Shown piece after piece: positions 52,238 to 61,314 of a DNA stretch of 64,000 nt. The notes under the pieces were generated by a model, which had not been told where the DNA came from, did not search any database, and saw only the letters and a list, made by a program, of their open reading frames with translations. Source of the stretch: UBA7657 sp049652985 (lineage in GTDB: Bacteria > Pseudomonadota > Alphaproteobacteria > Micavibrionales > Micavibrionaceae); contig JBASFK010000001.1 of assembly GCA_049652985.1 (NCBI GenBank), forward strand, positions 310,001 through 374,000, in the 5' to 3' direction. Made by a program: the position numbers and the translations under genes. Each line of letters begins with the position of its first letter. The stretch's first letter is position 1.

Positions 52238-53218
52238 TCAACTTGCCGCGCGCTTCAACCGGTCATTGATGGCCACGCCAAGTCCAGCATCGGGAATGGG
52301 CATTACGGCTATCCCCTTATGTTCCGGCCTGTCCAGCTCCCTCAGCATCGCGAACAAATTCGCCGCCGCCTGGTGCAGGTCGCCCTCTTCGCTGAGGTTC
52401 CTGCGCATGGAATCCGGCAGGCTCATCGCCGCGCCGCCTCCTTTAATACCTATAAAGCGCAGAGAACTGAACCCCAGCAACGCCTCACCGGGATTGAGAT
52501 CGACCGCGTTCATACGCAGGGGAATTTTCGGCGCGTAGTGCTTGAGCAATAATCCCGGCGATTTAGGCTTCGCGCTATCGCCCGTTTCATATTCCACTTT
52601 CTCACCCAGCGCGGCAGAAATATCTTCCGCCGTCACTGCGCCGGGGCGCAGGATCACAGGCGCACCGCCCGATAAATCCACAACAGTGGATTCCAAACCC
52701 ACGCTCGATGCCCCCGCCGCCAAAATCATGTCGACCTTGCCGCCCAAACTTTCCACAACATGCGCAGGGCTGGTCGGTGAAACCGTGCCCGATAAATTCG
52801 CACTCGGCGCCACCAGCGGAAACCCGCACGCTTTAATCAACTTTTTCGCAACCGGGTGATTGGGCACCCGCACCGCCAGCGTCTCCAGCCCCGCGCTCGC
52901 CAGTTCCGAAACCGGGCAGTTTTTCGCGCGCGGAAGGATAATCGTCAGCGGCCCGGGCCAGAATTTTTGCGCCAGCGCTTCCGCCCGCTCGTTCATCTCG
53001 GCGCAGGACGCAACATCAGAAATTTCCGCGAAATGCGCAATCAACGGGTTGAACTGCGGCCTGCCCTTGATCTCGAAAATATTCGCGACCGCCTTGCCGT
53101 CGAACGCATTACCCGCGAGGCCGTAAACCGTCTCGGTCGGCATGCCAACAACCCCGCCGGATTTTAAAATCTCCGCCGCTTTGGCAATATTTTCATCTGT
53201 AGCGCTGACAAGATTCAT
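52238..53218 (-). CDS. tsaC: Threonylcarbamoyl-AMP synthase, Sua5/TsaC type
   Basis: The 326-residue enzyme makes threonylcarbamoyl-AMP for t6A37 of tRNA. The YrdC core is seen in GGVVGMPTETVYGLAGNAFD, FEIKGRPQFNPLIAHF and ANLSGTVSPTSPAHVVESLG. A Sua5-type C-terminal domain follows from about residue 210, so it is the long Sua5 form rather than short E. coli TsaC. It is 11 bases upstream-adjacent to anmK's stop and may be co-transcribed with it. Confidence 0.92.
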   Translation of the reverse strand: MNLVSATDENIAKAAEILKSGGVVGMPTETVYGLAGNAFDGKAVANIFEIKGRPQFNPLIAHFAEISDVASCAEMNERAEALAQKFWPGPLTIILPRAKNCPVSELASAGLETLAVRVPNHPVAKKLIKACGFPLVAPSANLSGTVSPTSPAHVVESLGGKVDMILAAGASSVGLESTVVDLSGGAPVILRPGAVTAEDISAALGEKVEYETGDSAKPKSPGLLLKHYAPKIPLRMNAVDLNPGEALLGFSSLRFIGIKGGGAAMSLPDSMRRNLSEEGDLHQAAANLFAMLRELDRPEHKGIAVMPIPDAGLGVAINDRLKRAAS

Positions 53219-53229
53219 GCGGCTTTATA

Positions 53230-54309
53230 TCACGGCTTATAAAGAACGCCACCGGTTAAAGGCCTCGGAACGCCCGTCGTTTCCGGCAGGCTCAGCGGCT
53301 CGCCCAGTAAACTCCGCACCGCGAGATAGGCGAACCCTTCCGCCTCCACCGCATCGCCGTTCCAGCCCAGTTTCTCCACAGGGTTCACCGGCGCAGCCAG
53401 GACAATCCCGAGATAATTCAGCAAGAACGCGTTATGCCGCCCGCCGCCGGTCACTAGCCATTGCCGTGGCCGCTCCGGGAAAAAATCCAGCGCGCGTTTC
53501 ACCGCCTCGACCGTGAACGCCGCCAGCGTCGCCGCGCCGTCCTCACAGGATAATCCCTTCAGTGCACTGACATCCCACGCATCACGGTCCAGCGATTTCG
53601 GCGGCCTCGCCTCGAAATAAGAATTCGCGAGTAACTTCTCTAAAATATTTTTATTAATTGTCCCCTTCGACGCATACATCCCGTCTTTATCGTAATCGCC
53701 GCAATCATGGCTCTTCACCCAGTCGTCGATCAGCGCATTGCCCGGCCCGGTATCGAACGCGAGAATTTTATCCGCGCCGATCCACGTCACATTCGCCACG
53801 CCGCCGATATTCAGCACCGCCACCGGCGGCTCGATATTGTCACCCTTGATACGCGCCGCATGATAAAGCGGCAGCAGCGGCGCGCCCTGCCCGCCCGCTT
53901 TCACATCCGCGCTGCGAAAATCCGCAACCGTTTGAATCCCAACTTCTCGCGCCAGCCGCGCCGCGTCGCCGATCTGCACCGTCACGCGCTGCGCCGGGTT
54001 GTGATAAACCGTCTGCCCGTGAAACCCGATCACCTCGACATCGCCAGCCGCAATTTTCTCCTGTTCCAGCAGCGCCCGGACCGCCTCGATATGCCGGTCG
54101 GTGACAATTTTTTCCGCCGCCGCGCTCCGCTCCGCCCTGCCGAAATTCGCGCGTATCACCTCCCGCTCTTCTTCCGTATAAAGCAGGCTGAAAAAGCCCA
54201 TCGGCCGCACAAAATCATGCCCGTCCGTCTCCAGCAACGCGGCATCCACGCCGTCCAGCGACGTGCCCGACATCAGCCCTATGGCTCTATAGACTTTTCC
54301 TGTTCCCAT
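53230..54309 (-). CDS. anmK: Anhydro-N-acetylmuramic acid kinase
   Basis: The 359-residue sugar kinase recycles anhydro-MurNAc from peptidoglycan to MurNAc-6-phosphate. The N-terminal phosphate loop (GLMSGTSLDGVDAALLETDG), VIGFHGQTVYHNP, VLNIGGVANVTWIG and the FDTGPGNALIDDW block are present. It is divergent from tyrS, with only 11 bases between the two start codons, so each promoter must lie inside the other gene. Confidence 0.95.
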   Translation of the reverse strand: MGTGKVYRAIGLMSGTSLDGVDAALLETDGHDFVRPMGFFSLLYTEEEREVIRANFGRAERSAAAEKIVTDRHIEAVRALLEQEKIAAGDVEVIGFHGQTVYHNPAQRVTVQIGDAARLAREVGIQTVADFRSADVKAGGQGAPLLPLYHAARIKGDNIEPPVAVLNIGGVANVTWIGADKILAFDTGPGNALIDDWVKSHDCGDYDKDGMYASKGTINKNILEKLLANSYFEARPPKSLDRDAWDVSALKGLSCEDGAATLAAFTVEAVKRALDFFPERPRQWLVTGGGRHNAFLLNYLGIVLAAPVNPVEKLGWNGDAVEAEGFAYLAVRSLLGEPLSLPETTGVPRPLTGGVLYKP

Positions 54310-54320
54310 GCGTATAGATT

Positions 54321-55583
54321 ATGTCCATGAGTAAGTATAAATCCGAATTCCTGAACATATTAGACGAGCGCGGCTTCATTCACCAGTGCAGCGATTTCAC
54401 GGCTTTGGATAAAAAACTCTCCGAAGGCGTCCAGTCCGCCTATATCGGCTTCGACGCGACCGCCAAATCCCTCCATGTCGGCAATCTGACCGGCATCATG
54501 ATGCTGCACTGGTTCCAGAAATCCGGCCACAAACCCATCACCCTCATGGGCGGCGGCACCAGCAAGATCGGCGACCCGTCATTTAAAGATGAGCAGCGCA
54601 AACTGCTCGACGACGCCACCATCGAAGCCAACATTAAAAACATCGAACGCACCTGCTTCAAACAATTCCTGAATTACGGCCCCGGCAAAACTGACGCGCT
54701 GATGGTCAACAACAATGACTGGCTGGATGGCCTAGGCTACCTCTCGTTCCTGCGCGATTACGGGCGCTTCTTCACCGTCAACCGCATGCTCTCTTTCGAC
54801 TCCGTGAAAACGCGCCTTGAACGCGAAAGCCCGCTCACGCTGCTCGAATTCAATTACATGGTCATGCAGGGCTACGACTTCCTCGAACTCTACAAGCGCA
54901 ACGGCACGGTCCTGCAAATGGGCGGCTCCGACCAGTGGGGCAACATCATCAACGGCGTCGATCTCGGCCACAAGGCTGCGCAGGTCCAGCTTTTTGCGCT
55001 CACCGCGCCGCTCCTCACCACTGCCAGCGGCGAAAAAATGGGCAAGACCGTCAACGGCGCCGTCTGGCTGAACGCCGACATGCTCTCGCCGTATGATTAC
55101 TACCAGTTCTGGCGCAACGTCGACGACGCCGATGTCTCAACGCTGCTCCGCCGCTTCACGGTTCTTCCCATGGATGAAATCAAAAAGCTCGAGGCGCTCA
55201 AGGGCCAGGACATCAACGAAGCAAAAAAAATCCTCGCCTTCGAAGCCACCAAACTCTGCCACGGCGAAAAAGAAGCGCTCGCAGCAGAAGTTACTGCTAA
55301 ATTAGTTTTTGAAGAAGGAAAAGCCGGCGGCGATCTTCCAACGATTTACATTGAAAGCAATATTATAAATCATGGCATTCTTGCCGTTGATCTCTTCGTC
55401 CAAGCTGGACTTTCCACATCGAAAGGCGAAGCAAAACGATTAATCGAAGGTGGCGGAGCAAAGTGCAACGACATCGCTATTACAAAAATAGACCAAATAC
55501 TCGGCAATAATGAAATGAGAGGGCAAGATCACATCAAGCTCTCCGCCGGCAAGAAAAAACACGCGCTCGTGAAAATTAAATAA
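54321..55583 (+). CDS. tyrS: Tyrosyl-tRNA synthetase
   Basis: The 420-residue class I synthetase has the HIGH-like HVGN (DATAKSLHVGNLTGIMML), the KMSKS-like KMGKT (TASGEKMGKTVNGAVWL), the tyrosine-site QMGGSDQWGNI and a C-terminal S4 RNA-binding domain (STSKGEAKRLIEGGGAKCND). ATG 54327 is an alternative start. From about 55285 onward the base composition becomes clearly AT-richer than the rest of the gene, which covers the S4 domain. Confidence 0.96.
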   Translation: MSMSKYKSEFLNILDERGFIHQCSDFTALDKKLSEGVQSAYIGFDATAKSLHVGNLTGIMMLHWFQKSGHKPITLMGGGTSKIGDPSFKDEQRKLLDDATIEANIKNIERTCFKQFLNYGPGKTDALMVNNNDWLDGLGYLSFLRDYGRFFTVNRMLSFDSVKTRLERESPLTLLEFNYMVMQGYDFLELYKRNGTVLQMGGSDQWGNIINGVDLGHKAAQVQLFALTAPLLTTASGEKMGKTVNGAVWLNADMLSPYDYYQFWRNVDDADVSTLLRRFTVLPMDEIKKLEALKGQDINEAKKILAFEATKLCHGEKEALAAEVTAKLVFEEGKAGGDLPTIYIESNIINHGILAVDLFVQAGLSTSKGEAKRLIEGGGAKCNDIAITKIDQILGNNEMRGQDHIKLSAGKKKHALVKIK

Positions 55584-55586
55584 GTT

Positions 55587-55611
55587 GTCATCCCCGCGAA
55601 GGCGGGGATCC
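55587..55611. repeat. REP-like CCCCGC-GAAG-GCGGGG hairpin
   Basis: ATCCCCGC (55590-55597) and GCGGGGAT (55602-55609) form a perfect 8-bp stem around GAAG, within the widespread TGTCATCCCCGCGAAGGCGG type of dispersed hairpin. It fills the gap between convergent tyrS and the AsmA-like gene and may act as a terminator in both directions. Only one copy was noticed in the window. Confidence 0.7.
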
Positions 55612-55615
55612 GGCC

Positions 55616-58600
55616 TTAGTTTTGTTCAAACAAAATCCGCCGCAAAATCCCCGGCGTCAAAACTGACAGCGGGTTTACAAACACCTGCGGCGCTTTCGCA
55701 TCACCCTTGACCGAATACGTCGCCGCGAACACGCCGCCGCTCCCGCCCGTTAAAATATCGCCGATCAGCGGGATATTCCCGATCACCTTGTTCACGCCCG
55801 AGAGCGGGATCATCGTGCCATCGACATCGATGAAGCTCTTGTTCTTGTCATACGTGCCGTCAAACGTGAAGCCAACCGAATTGCCCGACGTCCGCCCGTC
55901 CTTCACCACCAGCAGACTTCCCTTCGGCCTGTAGACCCAGTCGAAATCCGCCTCCAGCTTGGTGAAGCTGAGTCCGTCGCCGCTCAGCCCGGACAAAACC
56001 CCCGGCAGCGAAAGCATGCCGAGCAGCCGCGCCAGCGTCGGGGCTTTCACGACCTTGAAATTCGTGATCGTGCCGAGCCCCTTCACGTTCCGGTCGTTGA
56101 TACCCTTGATCGGAGCGCCGTAAATATCGAGCTTCCCGCCGACGATATTGTCATACACGCCGAACGCGCGCAGCGTCGCCCCGGCATCGTCCGCCTCCAT
56201 GCGGAAAGCTCGCTTGCCGGATGCATCGGGCTGATACCGGATCGAAACATTGCCCTTGCCTGCAACGCCCGTCAGTTCCAGGTTGTTAAAACTTCCCCTG
56301 CCGTCGATATCCACGTTCAGGCGCGCGTGTTGCAGCGGCTCGTTCTCGGAGGCGCGTAGCCTGTCCGCCGTCAGGGCGATTTCCATCGGCGGCTCATTAT
56401 AGGTTTCATCGTTGCTCTCGCCGTCGAGCGAGGGCCTCAGGTCGAAAAACGACCCGTTAACCGTGATCACATACTTCCCGGCATCCGTGATATCGAATTT
56501 CATTTTCGCGATGGTTTCACCCGCGACGAAACTGCCTATATCGCCGCCCGTCAAAGCTGTTTGGTCTTTTTTCTCGGTAAACCTGAAATTCGCGTTGTCG
56601 ATCTGCAGTTGCGGGCCCGTCGCTTTCAGCCCCGTGACCGTTTTCAGATTTCCATCCTGCAGCGTCGCCCTCATCGTGGTGTTGGCCGCTTCGCCCGGCT
56701 TTTTCTCATAGCCCAGCGGTTTGAAGAATAACAAAGACGGCTTCAGATCCACATTCAGGTCCGCCTCCGCCTTGCCGCCCGCAAATTCCGTATAAACCAC
56801 GTCGACATACGCATCGCCATCAAGAAAATCGCTCAAATCCATCCCGATCAGCGTCCGCATCGCGTTATCCACCGGCAGGCTCGCAACCACCTTGCTCTTG
56901 TATTCCTGTCCTTCGCTGTTCAGGAATTCGCGGTAATCGATTTTTGCATCCCGCCCCTGGATTTTCGCATCGCCCTTCAGGACAAACAGATTGTCTTTAA
57001 TAGTAAAATTCAGCGGACCGCCGGTTAGCTCCAGTCTCTTCATCACGCCCGGCAGCGTCACGTCGCTCATCACGCCTTCCGCGTTCACTTTCACGTCCTT
57101 GACGCGGATATCTTTGGTTGGAAACGCGACATTGATCGTGGCCGAAGCATTGCCCTTCACTTTCTCAAGGTCGAAATCATGCTCCAGCGTGATCGGTTCG
57201 CGCGAAAGATATTCAAACCCGTTTTTCAGCGGCCCCTCGAGCTTGACGCGGATATCCGCCTTGCCCTTGCCCGCCTCGATGATATTGACGAACTCCAGCT
57301 CCGCTTCGTGCACCTTCATATCGCCGATCACGCCGTCCTCTATATCAATGCTGAGCTTCTCCTCCGCCAGCTTGAACTCGCCGCTGCCCTTTGCCTTTTT
57401 GACGGGAATCATCGGTGCGCGGTAATCCACCGCCATATTCTCGAACGTGAAAAATCCCTGCGCATCCTCGGCGCCGACATCCCACTTGCCGTCCGCCGAG
57501 CGCAGCGCAAAAATCTCGATCACAGCCGAAACGTCCGGGAACACGCCTTCCGACATTTTCTCGACGATCCATTCCTCGGCGTTATCCCCCTCCAGGAATT
57601 TCGGCCACAGCGGCTTGATCTGCGATTGCTTCAAATCCTTGATCGAAAATTTGATCGGACCCGCTATTTCTTTTTCCGTCGCGCGCAGGGCCGCCTCCGC
57701 CGCGATCGTCACACCCTTGACCGTTACCTTCGCGCCCGGCACGTCGAGCCGCTCCGTCGCCACGTTATAATTAACCTCGAAGAAAAAATCCTCGTACGGC
57801 ACGCGGCCATCCGAAAATTCCGGGATCATGAACGACCCGCCCGTGGAACTCGCGATAAGCTGCGCCTGCTGCGGCCTGAAATTGGAATCTAAAACCGCGT
57901 ACAGCCTGCCATCCACCTCGATATCCTGCCCGTCGAGAATAGCCAGCGCCGGGATTTTATCCGCCAGGAACTCGAGGTCGAAATTCTCGAGATTCGCCTC
58001 CATCACCACGTCGCGTGTCTCCCACGGGATAAGCAAACTCGCCCTGAACCGGGAAGGCCACTCCGGCGTATCGTCGAAGCTGACCATCATGTCCGCGTCC
58101 AGCCCTTGCCCCGTGCTCCTGAATGCGACATTGACCTCGGGCAGGAACGACGTCGTCCCCGATTGCCTGTCCTCGACATTCACCTGCGCATCCTGGATTT
58201 CAAACAGCTTCAACGCCGCCAGCGGCGAGCCGGATTCCTTCCCCGGCCGCGCGACATATTCAAGTATCCGCTCGGTCAGCGCTGTCTGGTCCTTGACGTC
58301 CTCTTCCTTGACGCGCGGGCCGAAACCCACATCGATCTTGCCTTCTTTCCCGCGGATCAGCGTCAGTTGCGGGTGCTTCAATATCAAACCCACCGGCATA
58401 ATACGGCCGATGAAAAATCCCGCCTTCGACAACGTGATGGCGGCTTCGTCGACTTCAACAACCGTGTGGCCGTCAACGCCCAGGATTTTCGCGTCGCGCA
58501 CATCCAGCAGCAACGGCCCCGCTAAATCCGGCCAGTGCAAAACTATACTCCCGAGTTTCGTGTAAAGACCGCGTTCCCTGTTCGTCAGCGCATTTTCAAC

Positions 58601-58753
58601 ATAAGGCTTGGCGAAACCCATATCGAGCGGACTGGTCGAAACGCGCCAGAAGAAAAGCCCGATCAGGAAGAAAAACAGGAAACACGCCGCCGCCAGGATC
58701 TCCAGCAGGGACTTGCTCCTTTTCCAGTTAAAAAATCGGGCCTTCTTTTCCAG
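55616..58753 (-). CDS. Very large AsmA/YhdP-like envelope protein, probable CTG start
   Basis: The protein has about 1045 residues if read from CTG 58753. This adds an N-terminal basic segment and a membrane helix (SLLEILAAACFLFFFLIGLF) typical of AsmA/YhdP proteins. GGGAG lies eight bases before that CTG. No ATG, GTG or TTG occurs between the upstream stop (58787-58789) and ATG 58621, which would give 1001 residues and lose the membrane anchor. The body is repetitive beta-strand sequence, and the C-terminus (APTLARLLGMLSLPGVLSGL, SVGFTFDGTYDKNKSFIDVD, GGSGGVFAATYSVKG) matches the AsmA-like C-terminal domain. Such proteins span the periplasm and help move phospholipids to the outer membrane. 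Confidence 0.85.
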   Translation of the reverse strand: MEKKARFFNWKRSKSLLEILAAACFLFFFLIGLFFWRVSTSPLDMGFAKPYVENALTNRERGLYTKLGSIVLHWPDLAGPLLLDVRDAKILGVDGHTVVEVDEAAITLSKAGFFIGRIMPVGLILKHPQLTLIRGKEGKIDVGFGPRVKEEDVKDQTALTERILEYVARPGKESGSPLAALKLFEIQDAQVNVEDRQSGTTSFLPEVNVAFRSTGQGLDADMMVSFDDTPEWPSRFRASLLIPWETRDVVMEANLENFDLEFLADKIPALAILDGQDIEVDGRLYAVLDSNFRPQQAQLIASSTGGSFMIPEFSDGRVPYEDFFFEVNYNVATERLDVPGAKVTVKGVTIAAEAALRATEKEIAGPIKFSIKDLKQSQIKPLWPKFLEGDNAEEWIVEKMSEGVFPDVSAVIEIFALRSADGKWDVGAEDAQGFFTFENMAVDYRAPMIPVKKAKGSGEFKLAEEKLSIDIEDGVIGDMKVHEAELEFVNIIEAGKGKADIRVKLEGPLKNGFEYLSREPITLEHDFDLEKVKGNASATINVAFPTKDIRVKDVKVNAEGVMSDVTLPGVMKRLELTGGPLNFTIKDNLFVLKGDAKIQGRDAKIDYREFLNSEGQEYKSKVVASLPVDNAMRTLIGMDLSDFLDGDAYVDVVYTEFAGGKAEADLNVDLKPSLLFFKPLGYEKKPGEAANTTMRATLQDGNLKTVTGLKATGPQLQIDNANFRFTEKKDQTALTGGDIGSFVAGETIAKMKFDITDAGKYVITVNGSFFDLRPSLDGESNDETYNEPPMEIALTADRLRASENEPLQHARLNVDIDGRGSFNNLELTGVAGKGNVSIRYQPDASGKRAFRMEADDAGATLRAFGVYDNIVGGKLDIYGAPIKGINDRNVKGLGTITNFKVVKAPTLARLLGMLSLPGVLSGLSGDGLSFTKLEADFDWVYRPKGSLLVVKDGRTSGNSVGFTFDGTYDKNKSFIDVDGTMIPLSGVNKVIGNIPLIGDILTGGSGGVFAATYSVKGDAKAPQVFVNPLSVLTPGILRRILFEQN

Positions 58754-58902
58754 TTTTCTCGCTCCCGCAAAGGGTTGTATGGGGGTTTATACGGTCATCC
58801 CCCTACTTTTAATGCGCTAAAACGGTTTTGGCTACCGTGGACATTGATTTGGATGGTAAAAATCACCATCTGTGATAAGAACTTAACCGACAGGAGTGAA
58901 TT

Positions 58903-59382
58903 ATGTCCGAACTGCAGCCCGGCAACCCGGCCCCCGATTTTTCAATCCCCTCCGATGGCGGCGGCACTGTCTCGCTCTCCGATTTCAAAGGCCGCAAACT
59001 GGTCGTTTATTTCTATCCCAAGGACGACACGCCCGGCTGCACGACTGAATCCTGCGCTTTCCGCGACCAGATTAAAGAATTCAACAAGATGAATATCGGC
59101 ATCGTCGGCATCTCCCGCGACAGCGTCAAAAGCCACGACAAATTCCGGGAAAAATACGACCTCAACTTCCCGCTCGGCTCCGACGAGGACGGCAAAGTCT
59201 GCGAGGCTTACGGCGTCTGGAAAGAAAAATCGATGATGGGCAAGAAATATATGGGCATCGAGCGCTCCACATTCCTCATCGACGAGCAAGGCAAAATCGT
59301 GAAAGTCTGGCGCGGCGTCAAGGTCGAGGGCCACATCGACGAAGTCCGCGAAGCCGCGCAAAACATCCCGAAAGCCGCATAA
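58903..59382 (+). CDS. bcp: Thioredoxin-dependent thiol peroxidase (BCP)
   Basis: The 159-residue atypical 2-Cys peroxiredoxin has the peroxidatic Cys46 and resolving Cys51 in YPKDDTPGCTTESCAFRD, as in E. coli BCP, plus a conserved FREKYDLNFPLGSDEDGKVC block. It reduces hydrogen peroxide and lipid peroxides. AGGAG lies seven bases before the ATG. Confidence 0.95.
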   Translation: MSELQPGNPAPDFSIPSDGGGTVSLSDFKGRKLVVYFYPKDDTPGCTTESCAFRDQIKEFNKMNIGIVGISRDSVKSHDKFREKYDLNFPLGSDEDGKVCEAYGVWKEKSMMGKKYMGIERSTFLIDEQGKIVKVWRGVKVEGHIDEVREAAQNIPKAA

Positions 59383-59397
59383 TCAGCTATATTAAGA

Positions 59398-59676
59398 TTA
59401 CGCAAGGTCCGGAAGCGCTTCGTGAACTCTTGCGATAATTGTATCCCGTGCGCCCGGATTTTTCCGTTCGTAGTCCGGCTGAACATCCCCTAATTGATAT
59501 TCAGCGCCGCTGGCGACAACAATATTTTCCCCGCGATACCCTACAGGGTTTATCACCCATGCATCTGCTTCTTCACCCTGTGCATCAAGAATTTTTCCAA
59601 CCAGGCATGCCGGGCTTTCGGGAGCCGCGGGAGTTTGTTGTTGAAGAAACCATTGTTCTAATAAAATAACAGGCAT
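59398..59676 (-). CDS. Hypothetical 92-residue protein
   Basis: AAGGAG stands seven bases before the ATG, supporting translation. The product is soluble with no signal peptide; ACLVGKILDAQGEEADAWVI and YQLGDVQPDYERKNPGARDT are its more distinctive parts. No family was recognised. It lies between convergent bcp and the alpha/beta hydrolase gene, on the latter's strand. Confidence 0.65.
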   Translation of the reverse strand: MPVILLEQWFLQQQTPAAPESPACLVGKILDAQGEEADAWVINPVGYRGENIVVASGAEYQLGDVQPDYERKNPGARDTIIARVHEALPDLA

Positions 59677-59699
59677 CCAGTTACTCCTTACTCAGTGAT

Positions 59700-60374
59700 T
59701 TACTCCGCCGCCACCAGTGCGCTCTGGACTTTCAGTCCACCCTCGGCCTTGTCGAGGTGATCATGCACGTGGCTGATCAGCGTGTCGGTGTGGCCGTGGA
59801 AAAAGTGATTGGCGCCGGGAATGATGCGGTAATCGATCTTGATCCCCTTCTGCTGGTGCAGCTTGTCGACGAAAGTATTCACTTCCGGCTCGGTCACCAC
59901 ATCATCCTTCTGACCCTGGATGATCAGGCCCGACGTCGGGCACGGCGCCAGGAACGTAAAATCCTGCGTGTTGGCTGGCGGCGCGACGGAAACGAAGCCG
60001 CGGATTTCCGGGCGGCGCATCAGCAACTGCATGCCAATCCATGCGCCGAATGAAAATCCCGATATCCACGCGTAGGGCGCGTTCGGATTAATCTCCTGCA
60101 TCCAGTCGAGCGCCGAAGCGGCATCACTCAGCTCGCCCTCGCCGCGGTCGAAAATCCCCTGCGATCTTCCAACGCCGCGAAAATTAAACCGTAGCGCAGA
60201 AAACCCGCGCGACACGAAAGCCTGGAACATCATGTAAGTGATCTTGTTGTTCATCGTGCCGCCATGCTCTGGCGAAGGATGAAGAATAAGCGCCAGCGGC
60301 GCGTGTTTTATTTTGGAATGCGAGTAACGGCCTTCGATGCGGCCGGCAGGGCCATTGAAAATAACTTCTGGCAT
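59700..60374 (-). CDS. Alpha/beta hydrolase
   Basis: The 224-residue alpha/beta hydrolase has the nucleophile elbow ISGFSFGAWIGMQLLMRRPE, an oxyanion-side LILHPSPEHGGTMNNKI and a C-terminal PGANHFFHGH that supplies the catalytic His. The Asp is likely in GLIIQGQKDDVVTEPEV. The pattern is that of the dienelactone-hydrolase-like family with HPHP-type motif near the start; the substrate is unknown. Confidence 0.88.
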   Translation of the reverse strand: MPEVIFNGPAGRIEGRYSHSKIKHAPLALILHPSPEHGGTMNNKITYMMFQAFVSRGFSALRFNFRGVGRSQGIFDRGEGELSDAASALDWMQEINPNAPYAWISGFSFGAWIGMQLLMRRPEIRGFVSVAPPANTQDFTFLAPCPTSGLIIQGQKDDVVTEPEVNTFVDKLHQQKGIKIDYRIIPGANHFFHGHTDTLISHVHDHLDKAEGGLKVQSALVAAE

Positions 60375-60579
60375 GTAGTCCCCTTAATTTTTTGCCCCTT
60401 CACACGAGGGCGTATTGACTAAAGCGGGAGGCGGTTCTGCCTGTCCCGGGCACTCATTTTGCCCACTCTATATGGCACCCATACGTAAATGTCTATATTT
60501 TTATCGTAACCTGTTGATAAATTTGTGGATAATTGATGTCTCCCGCCTTTAAAATTTTTGTGAATTTTTTATATCATTA

Positions 60580-60609
60580 TTGACATAAAATAATCAATCT
60601 TGCTAATCT
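60580..60609 (+). promoter_or_regulatory. Sigma-70 promoter, TTGACA-N18-TAATCT, copy 1
   Basis: TTGACA (60580-60585) and TAATCT (60604-60609) are separated by 18 bases in an AT-rich stretch (60375-60645) with no gene. The bases ATTGACATAAAATAA and TGCTAATCTCC recur almost unchanged at 61247-61279, including the 18-base spacing. It should drive the gene at 60646. Confidence 0.6.
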
Positions 60610-60634
60610 CCCGTCCATAACAAAACGGGTGGGT

Positions 60635-60683
60635 AGGGGTTACTTATGAGCGGCGATGTCACAGGAGTTACTATGAGCGGCGA
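60635..60683 (+). repeat. Tandem duplicate of ribosome site plus start codon
   Basis: Positions 60635-60656 and 60663-60683 carry the same G-rich ribosome site, GTTACT and ATGAGCGGCGA. The copies are in frame, so translation can begin at 60646 or 60673. The second has AGGAG at five bases, the better spacing. Confidence 0.6.
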
Positions 60684-61221
60684 GGGTTTTTGGGGAAAAG
60701 CGACGAAGATGGCTCAAGCTTTAAAGCATGAGTTTCAGGGGGGCGACGAAGATATAATACATCTCACGCTTAGATTCAGGAGAAAAGCTCACCATCTCAC
60801 AACTCATATCTTTTCCTTGCTGCAAGATCCGGCGTCCTTGCCGTACTCTGATCGCAAAAGATTGAGAGAGTTTCTTAAAGAGTTTCAGGAACCCGAGTTC
60901 GCAAAGCTTCGTCAGTTGATGCGCTTCGAAGAAGACAGCACCCTTAACGGTTTCCGGCAGGACACATTCGGTACCGCCATGGCAAGGAACAATCATGTGA
61001 ACGTGATTGAGATTATGGTTGAACAGGGCATTGATTTAACAAAGCGGAACATTCACGGCGAAACGCCCATGAGCATCGCACACCGCGAAAAATACACGAG
61101 TTTTATCGAGACCTTCGCAGAGCTGGTAAAAACCGGTCAGGACCACACTGCCGTTGAGAGCTACGAGAAACACATTGCTGCTAAAATAAAAGAAGCGATT
61201 GCAAAATTGGAGCATCATTAA
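60646..61221 (+). CDS. Hypothetical protein with ankyrin-like repeat
   Basis: The 191-residue product is largely helical. Around residues 105-145 the segment GTAMARNNHVNVIEIMVEQG followed by IDLTKRNIHGETPMSIAH reads as one ankyrin repeat and part of a second. ATG 60673 is an equally good start. Base composition is AT-richer than the flanking chromosome. No wider family was recognised; ankyrin repeats suggest protein binding. Confidence 0.7.
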   Translation: MSGDVTGVTMSGEGFWGKATKMAQALKHEFQGGDEDIIHLTLRFRRKAHHLTTHIFSLLQDPASLPYSDRKRLREFLKEFQEPEFAKLRQLMRFEEDSTLNGFRQDTFGTAMARNNHVNVIEIMVEQGIDLTKRNIHGETPMSIAHREKYTSFIETFAELVKTGQDHTAVESYEKHIAAKIKEAIAKLEHH

Positions 61222-61247
61222 GGGCAAGGATACGCTTTTTTACGTCA

Positions 61248-61277
61248 TTGACATAAAATAAAAAACCCTGCTAATCT
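61248..61277 (+). promoter_or_regulatory. Sigma-70 promoter, TTGACA-N18-TAATCT, copy 2
   Basis: TTGACA (61248-61253) and TAATCT (61272-61277) with an 18-base spacer repeat the promoter at 60580. A small open frame with a good ribosome site begins 38 bases after the -10. Confidence 0.6.
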
Positions 61278-61314
61278 CCGTGAAATAAAAAAATTCTGAA
61301 CAGAGGAAAACACA

